A stretch of DNA of 64,000 nucleotides from a virus, in IMG/VR virus record IMGVR_UViG_3300047546_001496, positions 1-64,000 of that record; one strand, 5' to 3'. Positions 1 to 10,367 of the stretch are shown in pieces. The notes under the pieces are model-generated. The model was not told the DNA's origin and ran no database searches. It was given only the letters and a program-made list of their open reading frames with translations. Position numbers and translations under genes: made by a program. Within the stretch, counting starts at the first letter, position 1; each line of letters begins with the position of its first letter.

Positions 1-202
1 ATAAACCATTGTCGTCTTTGTCAAATGTGTTTGGAAGTTGAAAATATTTATTTGTAATATCAGAAGAAGGTCTATATCTATAATTACCAATCTTAAAAAT
101 ATTATTTGGTATATTCATGTTCCATTCCGCAATAATTGCGGATTGATTTCTGATTGTTGCAGATGTTTCTAAATGCGCTTTAAGATCGTCTTCTTGCCAC
201 AC
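1..202 (-). CDS. Minor tail protein, N-terminal part only (runs off window)
   Basis: The frame is open from a GTG at 200-202 to the window edge. It begins V-W-Q-E-D-D-L-K-A-H-L-E-T and continues with an RNQSAIIAEWNMN segment. An AGAGG ribosome binding site lies about six bases before the GTG, inside the end of the preceding gene. Its position just after the distal tail gene, downstream of the tape measure, fits a minor tail or tail-tip protein. No catalytic motif is visible in the roughly 67 residues present, so the function rests on position alone. Confidence 0.6.
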   Translation of the reverse strand, partial: MWQEDDLKAHLETSATIRNQSAIIAEWNMNIPNNIFKIGNYRYRPSSDITNKYFQLPNTFDKDDNGL

Positions 203-203
203 A

Positions 204-872
204 CTATACCTCTTCTAGCGTTACTTGAATATTCCAAAAATCAAAATCAGGACCACGCTTTTCAACAGAATATGTGAAGTTAGTAAAATACATTTGTATT
301 AATTGGTTATATTGATGCAGATGCCCATACGAATTATCATACTTTTTGAAATTAGAATATTTGTCGTATGCAAGATATACCCAGAATGGACCCTGATGGC
401 TTTCATACCAATCTAAAAGTTCAACTCCTCCTGCACCGCCATCAGTTGTGTATTGTGTTCCAACCAAAGACGATGGTGCTGGTTTTCCAGTTACTGGATT
501 AAAATATCCAGGGGTATCAAATGATCTTGATGGTAACTTCTCCCATGATGTAGATAATGTTAACTTATCGGCAACATGGTACGAACGCATTCTTCCATTA
601 ATCATTCTTTGCTTTACTTCTATGCGGTTAGTAGAAAACGAAAGTGGTTGTCTGTTATCGTCAGACAGAATTAAAAACTGATCATATTCTTTTGGATCAG
701 ACTCTTCCCCAGGATCTTGTCCAATTTCCAAACCATTAGGAACATAAAATTTTTCTTTTGGTATTGTTGTACTATTAGGATCTTCCACTAGAGTACCAGA
801 ATTGTCAGACCATAGCATTGCTTGTGGTCTTTGGTATTTTTTCCTACCCGACATATACGGTACTGTTGACAT
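204..872 (-). CDS. Putative distal tail / minor tail protein
   Basis: This 222-residue protein starts one base inside the end of the tape measure gene (they share position 872), so translation is probably coupled. It is rich in aromatic residues and Gly/Asn, with no enzyme motif, signal peptide or membrane segment. In siphophages the gene directly after the tape measure usually encodes the distal tail protein that joins the tube to the tip complex, and the size fits. I infer the role from gene order and do not recognise the family from sequence. Confidence 0.6.
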   Translation of the reverse strand: MSTVPYMSGRKKYQRPQAMLWSDNSGTLVEDPNSTTIPKEKFYVPNGLEIGQDPGEESDPKEYDQFLILSDDNRQPLSFSTNRIEVKQRMINGRMRSYHVADKLTLSTSWEKLPSRSFDTPGYFNPVTGKPAPSSLVGTQYTTDGGAGGVELLDWYESHQGPFWVYLAYDKYSNFKKYDNSYGHLHQYNQLIQMYFTNFTYSVEKRGPDFDFWNIQVTLEEV

Positions 873-3800
873 TATATAACTGCTCCTCTTAATCTCTTTG
901 AATCCACTTGTCTAATCTGATTCATAACTACCCTTGCGATTTCGTCAGGGTTTGCATCAGACTGAACATTGACACTAATACTATAATTATACACTGAGTC
1001 ACCAACTGAATCTCCATTATTAATTGCTCTCATTTTGTCTAGCCCATAAGAATTAACTGCATATCTACTCATAATAAATTCACCAGGAGTTAGCATTGCG
1101 GGTACTGTATCAGTGTTTATCGGTCTAAATAAACCACCCTTTGACATATATTCAATTAATCCACCGCTAGATTTTGCTCTCATTGATCCATATGTATTCA
1201 TATTTACACTTGACGCTGCTCTCTGTGCATCTCTCATTGCAGCAATCTTAGTTTGTTCGTCAACAACTGGAGCCTTTGAGTAATATGGATTTGCGCCTCC
1301 ATATAGGTTTGTACCAAACTTATTGTCTGCTGCTGCAAGTGCTCTATCCATTTGAGCATCTGTTACATAATTTCTTCCACTTGCTGTCTTAGCATCTGCG
1401 TTTAACTTATTTACATATGCCTGAGCATTTGCAAGATTTGCTGCAGCATCTACCACAGTTTTGGCATCAGCAGTGCTTTTATCTGTAGCCTTTACTATAT
1501 CTTCTGCCTGCTTTACAATTGGTGCAGTTGTTGAAGAAGTTAGGCTAGAATAAGATTGAATTTTAGCAATAATAGAATCCCAGGCAGAGTTAATTTTATT
1601 AACTGCTGCAAGCAATCCAGCAAGTGCTGCAGTAAAGTTTTGTGATGCTAAAGAAGAAGCATCAATTTTAGTTTTCATTCTTTCCCATTCATCTCTAGTC
1701 ATTCCCATAACAGTAATTCCTTCTACCATAGCATCTATTTCTTCTTGTAGTAGTTGGTTTGCATAGGTCAAATCTTCAATCTTCTTTTCTAGTGGCTTTA
1801 ATTGTTTTTCTTGAATTTCATAAATCTTATCTTCTTTTTCTCTAATTCTTAATAGTGCAGCCTCACGACCTTCTTCAAGTTTATAAATCTCATCTTCAAG
1901 TCTAAGTTGTTCAGCCTTTATTGCAAGACGCTCTGGACTTGTTTCAATTCTATAAATCTCTTGCTGTATTTGATATTGTCTTTCATTAATCTGTTCTTTA
2001 GTCAGTCCACTTTCTGGTCCAACTAAAGCATCAAGTTCATTCTTTCTTCCTGCCTCCAAAGCAGCCATTGCTTGGTCTCCAGCAAGCGATATAGAGTCTG
2101 CCCTGCTTTGTTGTGCAGCACGGGCTGCTGCTGCTATATCTCCTTGAGATAATGCATCGGCTAGGGTTAATTGATTTTGTTGTTGTTTAGCAATTTCACT
2201 ATTAATCTGATTTACTTTAGTTAATGCCTCTACCTGCTTGTCATATTTCTTATTAATTTCATCTTCTTGATGACCAATAACTGTTAAATCATTTGAAAGT
2301 TTTCCAGACTCGGCATTAAGTTGTTCCATATATCTATTACTTAACTTAAAGTCAAGAGTCATCTTTTTATCGCCTATTTGATACTCTCCACCTACCTCTA
2401 GCGCTCTGTTAAGATCATTTACTTTTTCTGTCGCATCTTCAATTGGACGAGTATAATTGATTTCAATATCACGTTGAGCCTTAGCAATTTCTTCATTAAT
2501 ATCTTCAATTTGTTTTCTAAACACTCTTGCTTCTTTTTCTGCAGCCTTAATTGCTTTTTCATTTGCTTTCATGGTATCAACCGTCTTAGTGCTTCTTGGA
2601 TCAGCACCAGTTCTAATCATTCTTTCTTGAATATCAAACATTTGATCAACAATATCTCTTCCAGATGCTGCAGCACCCGCAAAATCTCCCTGATTCATTT
2701 TAACTTGAATATCAATAACTTTCTTTTCTTCAATAGAGTTTAGGTAGTCTGCTATTGCCTTTGCATCAATCTTTCCATCTTTAAGATCTTCTATTAATAC
2801 CTTAGCAAGTGCTGGATCATCTAAAACTGCTGCCATTTGTTCTGTTGATAAACCAAGTGCTTTCATTTTTGACGCAAGTTCTGGCATCTGCTTATACATT
2901 TCAAAATCTGCATTCTTAGCAATTAAGTCATTAAGAACTGCCTGCTTTTCAAGCGCATCATTAGCCGTATTTATCTTGGCAACGAATGCAGTCATTTCTG
3001 CAGATCCCTTTTTGCCTAATGCACCTGCTGCAATAGCGGAAGCAACTGCCTGATCTTCTATAACCTTAAGTGCATCCTTTACATCCATTCCAGATTCAAC
3101 TAGTTGTTTGTATGCTGAATTTTGATCTTTAACATTTTGTAATGCCTCATCACCTTGCTGGAATGCATAGTCGCCAAGATCTGCCTCACGAATTGTTTGC
3201 ATAACCGCCTGACCAGATTTAGTTAATCCAGTTATATTAGCCTTTGTTCTTGGCTTTCCTTCTGCAAACTTAAATAATTGTTTATCTCCCTTTAAATTTG
3301 CTAACTTTTTAAAGTCTTCATTAGACATTCCATAAATCATGTCTCTAAATTCTTTTGGTGCCTTAAACTTTAATAATCTTTGTTGTAAACCATCAAATAT
3401 ATCAAACATTCTAGACGCATCTTTTTGGGCTTTCTTATTTGTAAACGCTGCAATCATAGACTTGAGTGGTGTTGTAGCATCAAATGCTCCATCACGAACA
3501 TTCTTAATTCTCATTGCTAGTGCGTCTAAGAAGTCTAATGGGTCGCTTCCCGTTCCTCCAGTTGGTGTGGTGCCTGTACCTGTTTTTGAATTAATTGTTC
3601 CAACTGTTCCTGTATTAATTTTATACTGTGCTCTAGTTGCAGCATCCATTGCTTGGAAATCTCTTCTAAAGTCAGCAACTGCATCTTTATATACCTGTGA
3701 ACTTTCACTCATTAATAAAAGATCATTTCTTAATCCAAGTTGTTTTGATACATAATATTCTTCATCTTGTGCTAATTGTTCCTTTGTTGCCTTTTGCTCA

Positions 3801-6800
3801 TATTCATACTGTTGTGCAAGTTTTTGTAAATATTCTGTTCTTTCGTCACTACCTAGTTTTGAGAATTTAGCAAATTCTTCTGTATCTGCTTTCAACTTAT
3901 CAAGGACTGGCTTCATTGATGGAACTGCCTTTTCTGCCTCTTCTAATGATCCAGTTGCTAAACCACCTTCCATTTTATCAAAATTTGAATTATTTTTTAG
4001 TTTTTCAATTTCTTCAAGTTGTTTTTGAATACGTGCAAGAGCAGTAGGATCTTTTAGTACTACTTCCATGTCTAAAGTAAATCCATCCATTGATTGCAAA
4101 CTCTTAAGTGCTTCCATGGTTTTATCAAATTCTGCAGGATCTGTTTTTGTTAAGATAACATTATTAATAACAGTTTTTGCCACTTTTTTATCTTTAAAGC
4201 CAGTGAACATATTTATTAATTCTTTTGTTTTGCCAGCGCCCTGTGTTCTAAAACCAATTGTCATCATTGCATTTAGATTTGCAAGATCCCCCTCAAACAA
4301 GTTTAACCAATTGTTTGCTTCTTCAGGAGACAAAATTTTACTTCCTACCATAAATTCCATTTTTGCTGCAAATGTTTGTGCTGCCTTCTCTGTGCCAAAC
4401 CCTGTTTTAAGTGCAGTTCCATCTGCGTTTGTTTTATTATCATAAGAAACTCCTATTGCTTCTGTCTGATTTAGGAAAGTCTTAGATGCTTCTTCTTGAT
4501 CTGTTCCCTTAAACATTGACTCAACAGTTCCTCTTGAAGAATCAAAGTAAGCATCTTCTCGCATTGCTTGACTGCCCCAAACGGAATCGCTATAAACCTT
4601 TGCAAAGGATGCTTCCATTCTTTGTATTTGTCCAATTACCTGAGCATTAATCGTTGCTTGATCCTTAACATTTTGTTTATTTAATGTATCAAGTTGAGTT
4701 TGTAGTTGTATTTTTTTCTGTAAATCTGTTGTTCCTGCTATCTGAGTTTCTAGTTTTTTCTTTTCGGTTTCATAAGCAAGTTGTGTCTGATCACCAATCA
4801 TGGTAATTAATTCTAAGTTTGTCATATTAAGGGCTGCCAATGCGCCTATATCTTTTCTTGCTGACTCACCAGTTTCTCTCTTGTTTTCAATATCTCTTTC
4901 AACATTTGCCTGCTTGCCGACAGCATTTGCAACAATACCCATTCTTGTTTTTAATGGTTCTTTTAATAGATTTTCTCCATTAGGTCCAAGTAAAACTCCA
5001 AGCCTTCCACTAATACCCATTTCTATTGATTGATCACCAAGAGATAAGGCTAATGCTGCGCCAATACTATGTGCCTGCTCTGTAGATAAAACACCATCTG
5101 CAACCTGCGTAGCAAGTTTTAATGCAAAGTCATCAACTGCTTTATTTTTAGAAAAGTCAGTCATATTCTTTTTAAAGGTAGCCATTTCATCTTTTCCTAA
5201 TTGCTCTCCCAGGAATTTATTTCCAAATGTTGTCTCAGCCTTAAAGTTTTCTGTATATTTGCCATATTGAGAACCCTGTCGTCTTTTATCCATAATTTGA
5301 GAGGCTCCCACCTTTCCAGTGAGTTCTCCCATCTTTTTCATAGATTCTCTTGTTGCAGATGATGCAATTACGAATTTACCAGCCTCTGCAGCCATTTTAT
5401 TAAAATGTTTATTAAGCATATATGCACCAGCACCAACAGCCATAATACCTGCTGCTGCCCAACCAACTGGACCCATTCCAGCAAGCATTGGCGCAAATTG
5501 TGCAACCATACTTGCTGTTCCAAGTGCTGCAGTAACTTGAGGTGGGGCACCCATCATTCCTGCTGCAACTGTTGCCATACCTAAAGCACCAGAGGCCTTA
5601 CCAGCAAACCTACCTACCTTTTCTCTTCTCTTTCCTCTAATAATTCTTTTATCTTTCTTTGGATTGCCATCGCTACCCATGACAATCTGTCCATTTTCAT
5701 CTCTTAAATAGTTTTCAGATTCTTCTAACGCATCATTAAGATCAAGAACATTTTTAGACTGAGGGGCATTTGGTATTGATGCATCATTCATTTCTTGTTG
5801 TGCATTTTGTTCTGCAGCATTGCGCTCTTTTATTTTTTCTTGTAATGTTTGTTCTTCAACATTTTGAATTTGCTCTACTGTTGCTGCTCTCTCTTGTTCT
5901 GTTTGAGTTATAGCCTCACTAAGTTGCTCTTGTGTGATTAAATCTTCCTGAATACCCTGCGTAGCATCTACATTTGTTTTTGTTGCAGCATCCATTTCTG
6001 TTAATGTTGCTGTTGTTTGATTTGTTACAACATTACCATTTTCAGCAGCAACAAGTTGTTCTTGTTTTGCAGCAGTTATTTGTTCTTGTGTTTCAGCCTG
6101 CTCTTCTGTTCCTTGCTGGATATTAATCTCATTGCCTTTAATCTTAACATTAATATCTCTATTATCTTTAACAGTTGCAGCAAGTTCAGTTTGTGATTGT
6201 GCTGCCTCCTCAGAAGCCTTTTGTCTTTGCTTTGTTGCCTCTATATCTGCCTGAATTAATACTTGTAATTCTTTATCATCTGCAGAAGAATAGGCTTCTT
6301 GTTTTGCTAACTCAACTTTACCTTTGCCAACGCCCTTCTTTCTACGCTGTCTGTCTAAAGATTTTAATATTTGTCTTTGATCTCTTAATTCTGGAGTATT
6401 AATGTCATCATAAAATGCTTTATTTCCAAGATCCATCTTTTCAATTTTTGCTTGTGTTTGTGCAGCAGTTTTTCTAGGAACTCCAGCATCTGCTAACCTA
6501 TCTGCTTGAGATTTAACTTCCGCTTCTTTTTGCTGTAATCCCTGAACCAAGCCATCACCAATATCTTTTCCAAGTCTTTCGGTTCTCTTTGATGGAGAGT
6601 TAGTTTCTGCAATTGCTTCTGCTGATTCTAAGTCTTCTCTAACCTGTCTGGCAATTGACTTTGGTGTATTAGTTGATCCAGGAGCATCAAATGTTCCCAT
6701 TCCAGAGGTAGCAGTTCTTGCCTCTTTATTTCCAGCCTTTCTATTTCCAGTAGAGCCTTCAACAATGCCAACATCTATACCTTGTACCTCTGCTGCTTGT

Positions 6801-9800
6801 TGTACAATTTTTGCTTGTGCATCTGTAAGTGGTACTCTGATTGCTGTCAGAATATTATCTGCAGCATCCATTATTTGTCTTACTTGTATTGGAGCAGTTT
6901 GTCTGACCTCCGCCTCTAACTGTGAGAATACCTCATCATTAAAGAAGCCGTCTGGGTTTTGAGCCTTCCATTGCTGAATTCTAGCCAAAAGATTATCGTC
7001 ATACTGTTTAAATTCTGCAGAAACCTTATCAAATGTAATTCCAAATGCATCTGTGGTTCTCTTCCATTTTTCTGCGCCATCTCTTTCGAAAGATTCCATA
7101 AATGCATCAATGACTGGCATACCTCTACCAGACTGATTTTCAAGTGACCAAGGCGCTTCAAAGTTTGCCTGACCCTCTTTGCTCTTTGATGCCATAACAC
7201 GGTTGATGTATCCTGGAGCATCATACGCAGATAAACTAACTGCTCTTGCTTCTGGAAGTTCTTGCCCTGCAGCCTTTAGAGCATTAACTGTTAAACTAAT
7301 TTCATCTAATATCTTTTTATTTGTTACGTTTACTAGTGATGTTATTTCATCTAATGGTGCCGATACTCCTGCTCCAACATGTGAGAACTGACCTCTTTCC
7401 TGCTGGTCAAATTGAGGTGCATAAGCACCCATTCTGCTGTAGCCTCTTTCTGCATCATATCTTTTGCCGACTGCTTCAATCTTAACATCTGTTAACTTAC
7501 CGCCAAATGTTGCTTGTGCCTCTGTGACAATATCCTTAAACTCAGATATAACTACTTCTTTTAATTGATCCAAACTTTCTCTGCTTGTATCTGTTAAAAC
7601 CTTGCCAGTTGTTTTAGCATAATAAATTAAATCACTATCTGTTAGGTTTCTAATTCTTCCTAATTCATTAATTATAAAATCTTGTGTTGCTCCAGGCTTA
7701 ACAGTTGCACTTGCAAAAGATCTATCTGTCTGAGTAGCAGCAAGATCATATCTTCCTTTTTTATACCCAGGAACAGAATCTGTTGCAATTGCTTGAAGTA
7801 GTGGTCCATATTTTTGTGTATTTTCTTTTGATACTACCGTCTCTCCTGGAGTAAGCATTGCTGGAACTGTATCTCCATTACCTGTTCCAGGAACACTAAC
7901 TACACCATCTGCATATCCAGGAATCTTTGGAGGAGTTACTGCTTGTACACCTGGCGCTGCATTAAATAATCCTGGAGACGATGCTGCTAAGGCTCGTGCT
8001 TGAGAAGAAGCATTTGCATATGCTCTTGCCAAAGCCTCTGCTGCTGCAGCCTCAACATTAAATGTTGCTATAAGATTTCTATGAGATGTATGAAGAGCAT
8101 TTGTTTCTGCTAAATTTTCTATTTCTTGTTGTGTTAAATAATCAAATCCTCCACCAAGAACTTGGTTTTGCCCATTAAGTTTGGCCATACCGCCACGAAG
8201 CATTGCAAAGAATTTAACAAGGTTAGCAACTCCGTTAGCAACAAGACCAATTGACATAAGTGCGACTGGAGCAATTACTCCAAGGACACCAGTTATAACA
8301 GTTACTATCTTTTTTGTTCCATCGCTTAGTCCATTAAACTTTTTAAGAATATCGCCAACAAATTTTACTATTGGAGTGACTGCTTCTAGGAATGCCTTGC
8401 CTACTGGAATTAATTCTAATTTTAACTGTTCTAATGTTTTCTTAAATTTAACACCAACAGCATTTTCTACCTTTGCCAATTCTCGCTCAGATAAAATTGC
8501 TAGTTCTTCTACTGATGCACCAGCCAAATCAAATGCTCTTGCTGCCTGTGTTCCACCCTTAGAGACATTTTGAAATAATGTAGACAGACGAGCAAATTGG
8601 AATTTACCAAATAGTTGTTCAATAGCACGAGCACGATTAAGTGGATCAAGTGTATCTAATGCTCTAGCAAATCCAACAACTGTGCCTTTAAGATCTCCAG
8701 CATTTGCTTCAACAATTCCTTTTATATTAATTCCAAGTTCTGCTAAAAACTCAGAAGACTTTTTGCTTGGATTAATTAATGATGCAAGACCTGACTTAAG
8801 TGCGTTAGCACCTTCTGATGCATTAATTCCGCCTTCTTTCATAGCAGTCATAAAGAATGCAAGATCTTCTACAGATCCTCCAAGTTGTTTAACAACTGGT
8901 CCAGCCTTTGGAATAGCAATAGTTAAATCTTCAATAGAAAGAACAGTTTGGTTTTCAACTGCGTTAAGGAAATTAATTTTTTGTGCTAATTGTTCACTTG
9001 AGATACCAAAAGCATTTTGTAAAGATATTGTTGTCTCTAATGCTTGTTGCTGTTCTACTTGACCTAACACAGATAATCTTGTTGCTTGTCTTACCTGTGC
9101 TTCAAGTGCATCTCCAACAAGACCCATTGCTGCTGCTTGTGATGCTAGATCAACAGTATCTTTAACTGCAATTCCATATTTTGTAAATTCAAGTCCAAGT
9201 CTTTTAATGTTAGCAATTGCTTTATCTGTTGACTCAGTTGATGTGAGCATATCTCCATAAACTCGTGAGAACTTAATAACAGCCTGTTCCATATCCATAA
9301 AGGCTCTGGATGCTGCAGTTCCAAACATTGTTAATGGTATTGTCAAACCAACCATCAACTGACGGCCAGCCCACTGTGTATTCTTACCAAAATTTAATAG
9401 TTGTGTAGAACCTTGTTTAAGTAGTTGATTTAGAAATTGCTGTCTTTGAGCAGCCATCTGAACTCTAGTAGCATAGTCAGCATATCTGCCATTAACCATT
9501 TCAAGGTGTTTTGGAACTACCTGCAAAACTTTGACTAAGTCGCCATTGGCATTGGTTAACTGAACATATTGAGATTGTAATAGTTTTACACGGTCTCTAC
9601 GAGCACGATTTAATACTTCTCTTTCTGCTGCAAAGGCACGACTAAAAACCTTTGTATCTGCAGTTGCTGCAGCAGCAGTATATCTAAAATATTCTTTAAG
9701 AGATAATTTATTTTTTTCTAGGGCATCTGTAAAACCCTTAGTACTTGTTGCAATTTCTTTTTGAGATGCAACAAATTTACCAGTGGCATTGATTGATTGG

Positions 9801-9964
9801 ATAAGTTGATCTGTCAGGCCCTTTTGGGCATTCATTGCTGCGACATTGCCCTGAGTTAAAGCCTGGTTAAATCGACTTAGTTGAGCCTGTAATGCTCGTA
9901 ATTGCCTTAGCGCATCTCGTGTGTCAAAATTGACATTAATATTTGCGCTTACATCATCAGCCAA
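872..9964 (-). CDS. Tail tape measure protein (TP901-like), 3,030 residues
   Basis: A very long protein that sets tail length and is ejected with the DNA. The start is TTG at 9962-9964, preceded by GGGGGTG at good spacing; no ATG fits. Residues about 200-560 resemble the TP901 tape-measure core. Hydrophobic stretches lie near residues 548-590 and 1475-1515, and long Glu/Lys/Gln-rich coiled-coil segments fill much of the rest. The motif DTVPAMLTPGE occurs twice, near residues 700 and 2955, each after a Gly/Pro-rich stretch. It follows the two tail chaperones, as expected. At roughly 0.15 nm per residue the tail would be about 450 nm long. Confidence 0.95.
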   Translation of the reverse strand: MADDVSANINVNFDTRDALRQLRALQAQLSRFNQALTQGNVAAMNAQKGLTDQLIQSINATGKFVASQKEIATSTKGFTDALEKNKLSLKEYFRYTAAAATADTKVFSRAFAAEREVLNRARRDRVKLLQSQYVQLTNANGDLVKVLQVVPKHLEMVNGRYADYATRVQMAAQRQQFLNQLLKQGSTQLLNFGKNTQWAGRQLMVGLTIPLTMFGTAASRAFMDMEQAVIKFSRVYGDMLTSTESTDKAIANIKRLGLEFTKYGIAVKDTVDLASQAAAMGLVGDALEAQVRQATRLSVLGQVEQQQALETTISLQNAFGISSEQLAQKINFLNAVENQTVLSIEDLTIAIPKAGPVVKQLGGSVEDLAFFMTAMKEGGINASEGANALKSGLASLINPSKKSSEFLAELGINIKGIVEANAGDLKGTVVGFARALDTLDPLNRARAIEQLFGKFQFARLSTLFQNVSKGGTQAARAFDLAGASVEELAILSERELAKVENAVGVKFKKTLEQLKLELIPVGKAFLEAVTPIVKFVGDILKKFNGLSDGTKKIVTVITGVLGVIAPVALMSIGLVANGVANLVKFFAMLRGGMAKLNGQNQVLGGGFDYLTQQEIENLAETNALHTSHRNLIATFNVEAAAAEALARAYANASSQARALAASSPGLFNAAPGVQAVTPPKIPGYADGVVSVPGTGNGDTVPAMLTPGETVVSKENTQKYGPLLQAIATDSVPGYKKGRYDLAATQTDRSFASATVKPGATQDFIINELGRIRNLTDSDLIYYAKTTGKVLTDTSRESLDQLKEVVISEFKDIVTEAQATFGGKLTDVKIEAVGKRYDAERGYSRMGAYAPQFDQQERGQFSHVGAGVSAPLDEITSLVNVTNKKILDEISLTVNALKAAGQELPEARAVSLSAYDAPGYINRVMASKSKEGQANFEAPWSLENQSGRGMPVIDAFMESFERDGAEKWKRTTDAFGITFDKVSAEFKQYDDNLLARIQQWKAQNPDGFFNDEVFSQLEAEVRQTAPIQVRQIMDAADNILTAIRVPLTDAQAKIVQQAAEVQGIDVGIVEGSTGNRKAGNKEARTATSGMGTFDAPGSTNTPKSIARQVREDLESAEAIAETNSPSKRTERLGKDIGDGLVQGLQQKEAEVKSQADRLADAGVPRKTAAQTQAKIEKMDLGNKAFYDDINTPELRDQRQILKSLDRQRRKKGVGKGKVELAKQEAYSSADDKELQVLIQADIEATKQRQKASEEAAQSQTELAATVKDNRDINVKIKGNEINIQQGTEEQAETQEQITAAKQEQLVAAENGNVVTNQTTATLTEMDAATKTNVDATQGIQEDLITQEQLSEAITQTEQERAATVEQIQNVEEQTLQEKIKERNAAEQNAQQEMNDASIPNAPQSKNVLDLNDALEESENYLRDENGQIVMGSDGNPKKDKRIIRGKRREKVGRFAGKASGALGMATVAAGMMGAPPQVTAALGTASMVAQFAPMLAGMGPVGWAAAGIMAVGAGAYMLNKHFNKMAAEAGKFVIASSATRESMKKMGELTGKVGASQIMDKRRQGSQYGKYTENFKAETTFGNKFLGEQLGKDEMATFKKNMTDFSKNKAVDDFALKLATQVADGVLSTEQAHSIGAALALSLGDQSIEMGISGRLGVLLGPNGENLLKEPLKTRMGIVANAVGKQANVERDIENKRETGESARKDIGALAALNMTNLELITMIGDQTQLAYETEKKKLETQIAGTTDLQKKIQLQTQLDTLNKQNVKDQATINAQVIGQIQRMEASFAKVYSDSVWGSQAMREDAYFDSSRGTVESMFKGTDQEEASKTFLNQTEAIGVSYDNKTNADGTALKTGFGTEKAAQTFAAKMEFMVGSKILSPEEANNWLNLFEGDLANLNAMMTIGFRTQGAGKTKELINMFTGFKDKKVAKTVINNVILTKTDPAEFDKTMEALKSLQSMDGFTLDMEVVLKDPTALARIQKQLEEIEKLKNNSNFDKMEGGLATGSLEEAEKAVPSMKPVLDKLKADTEEFAKFSKLGSDERTEYLQKLAQQYEYEQKATKEQLAQDEEYYVSKQLGLRNDLLLMSESSQVYKDAVADFRRDFQAMDAATRAQYKINTGTVGTINSKTGTGTTPTGGTGSDPLDFLDALAMRIKNVRDGAFDATTPLKSMIAAFTNKKAQKDASRMFDIFDGLQQRLLKFKAPKEFRDMIYGMSNEDFKKLANLKGDKQLFKFAEGKPRTKANITGLTKSGQAVMQTIREADLGDYAFQQGDEALQNVKDQNSAYKQLVESGMDVKDALKVIEDQAVASAIAAGALGKKGSAEMTAFVAKINTANDALEKQAVLNDLIAKNADFEMYKQMPELASKMKALGLSTEQMAAVLDDPALAKVLIEDLKDGKIDAKAIADYLNSIEEKKVIDIQVKMNQGDFAGAAASGRDIVDQMFDIQERMIRTGADPRSTKTVDTMKANEKAIKAAEKEARVFRKQIEDINEEIAKAQRDIEINYTRPIEDATEKVNDLNRALEVGGEYQIGDKKMTLDFKLSNRYMEQLNAESGKLSNDLTVIGHQEDEINKKYDKQVEALTKVNQINSEIAKQQQNQLTLADALSQGDIAAAARAAQQSRADSISLAGDQAMAALEAGRKNELDALVGPESGLTKEQINERQYQIQQEIYRIETSPERLAIKAEQLRLEDEIYKLEEGREAALLRIREKEDKIYEIQEKQLKPLEKKIEDLTYANQLLQEEIDAMVEGITVMGMTRDEWERMKTKIDASSLASQNFTAALAGLLAAVNKINSAWDSIIAKIQSYSSLTSSTTAPIVKQAEDIVKATDKSTADAKTVVDAAANLANAQAYVNKLNADAKTASGRNYVTDAQMDRALAAADNKFGTNLYGGANPYYSKAPVVDEQTKIAAMRDAQRAASSVNMNTYGSMRAKSSGGLIEYMSKGGLFRPINTDTVPAMLTPGEFIMSRYAVNSYGLDKMRAINNGDSVGDSVYNYSISVNVQSDANPDEIARVVMNQIRQVDSKRLRGAVI

Positions 9965-9986
9965 TCATGACACCCCCAATGTTTAA

Positions 9987-10316
9987 TTATTTAACTGAAT
10001 TTAAAAACCCTGTTGATTCAGACAACGACATACCTGAAGCAGCATCAATAATCTTATAGACAGTAGGAAGATCAAGGTTTTCCTCAACGATCTCTCTATT
10101 GTCTGCTACTGCTGGAAGATATTGTTTAAACGCAATCTGAACACAGTCTAACAATACATCCATTGATTTTGTATTATCATCTGCTACATTAGCCAATTCA
10201 CCGAATCGTTCTAGAAATGGTTTTAGTAGAGAAATCTTTAGTGGCTTGACCTCAAATTTGGTGCCATCAATTAAAGATAGTTCGTTCTTAGATTGAACAT
10301 TATTTTTTGAACTCAT
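9987..10316 (-). CDS. Tail assembly chaperone paralogue, short form
   Basis: This 109-residue protein is clearly paralogous to the N-terminal domain of the preceding gene. Both have an (L/I)xDGTxxE(V/I)xPLKI start, a central helical region with a conserved Cys, and an L-D-T(V)-Y-x-I-(I/L)-D end. It sits just before the tape measure, where siphophages encode chaperones that coat the tape measure before tube polymerisation. An AGGAGG site precedes the ATG. Classical phages make the two chaperones by frameshifting; here a separate short gene supplies the short form. Confidence 0.75.
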   Translation of the reverse strand: MSSKNNVQSKNELSLIDGTKFEVKPLKISLLKPFLERFGELANVADDNTKSMDVLLDCVQIAFKQYLPAVADNREIVEENLDLPTVYKIIDAASGMSLSESTGFLNSVK

Positions 10317-10367
10317 TATTCCTCCTGAGAATAGATTGATTAATTATACCATAGTCGACTTGTATTT

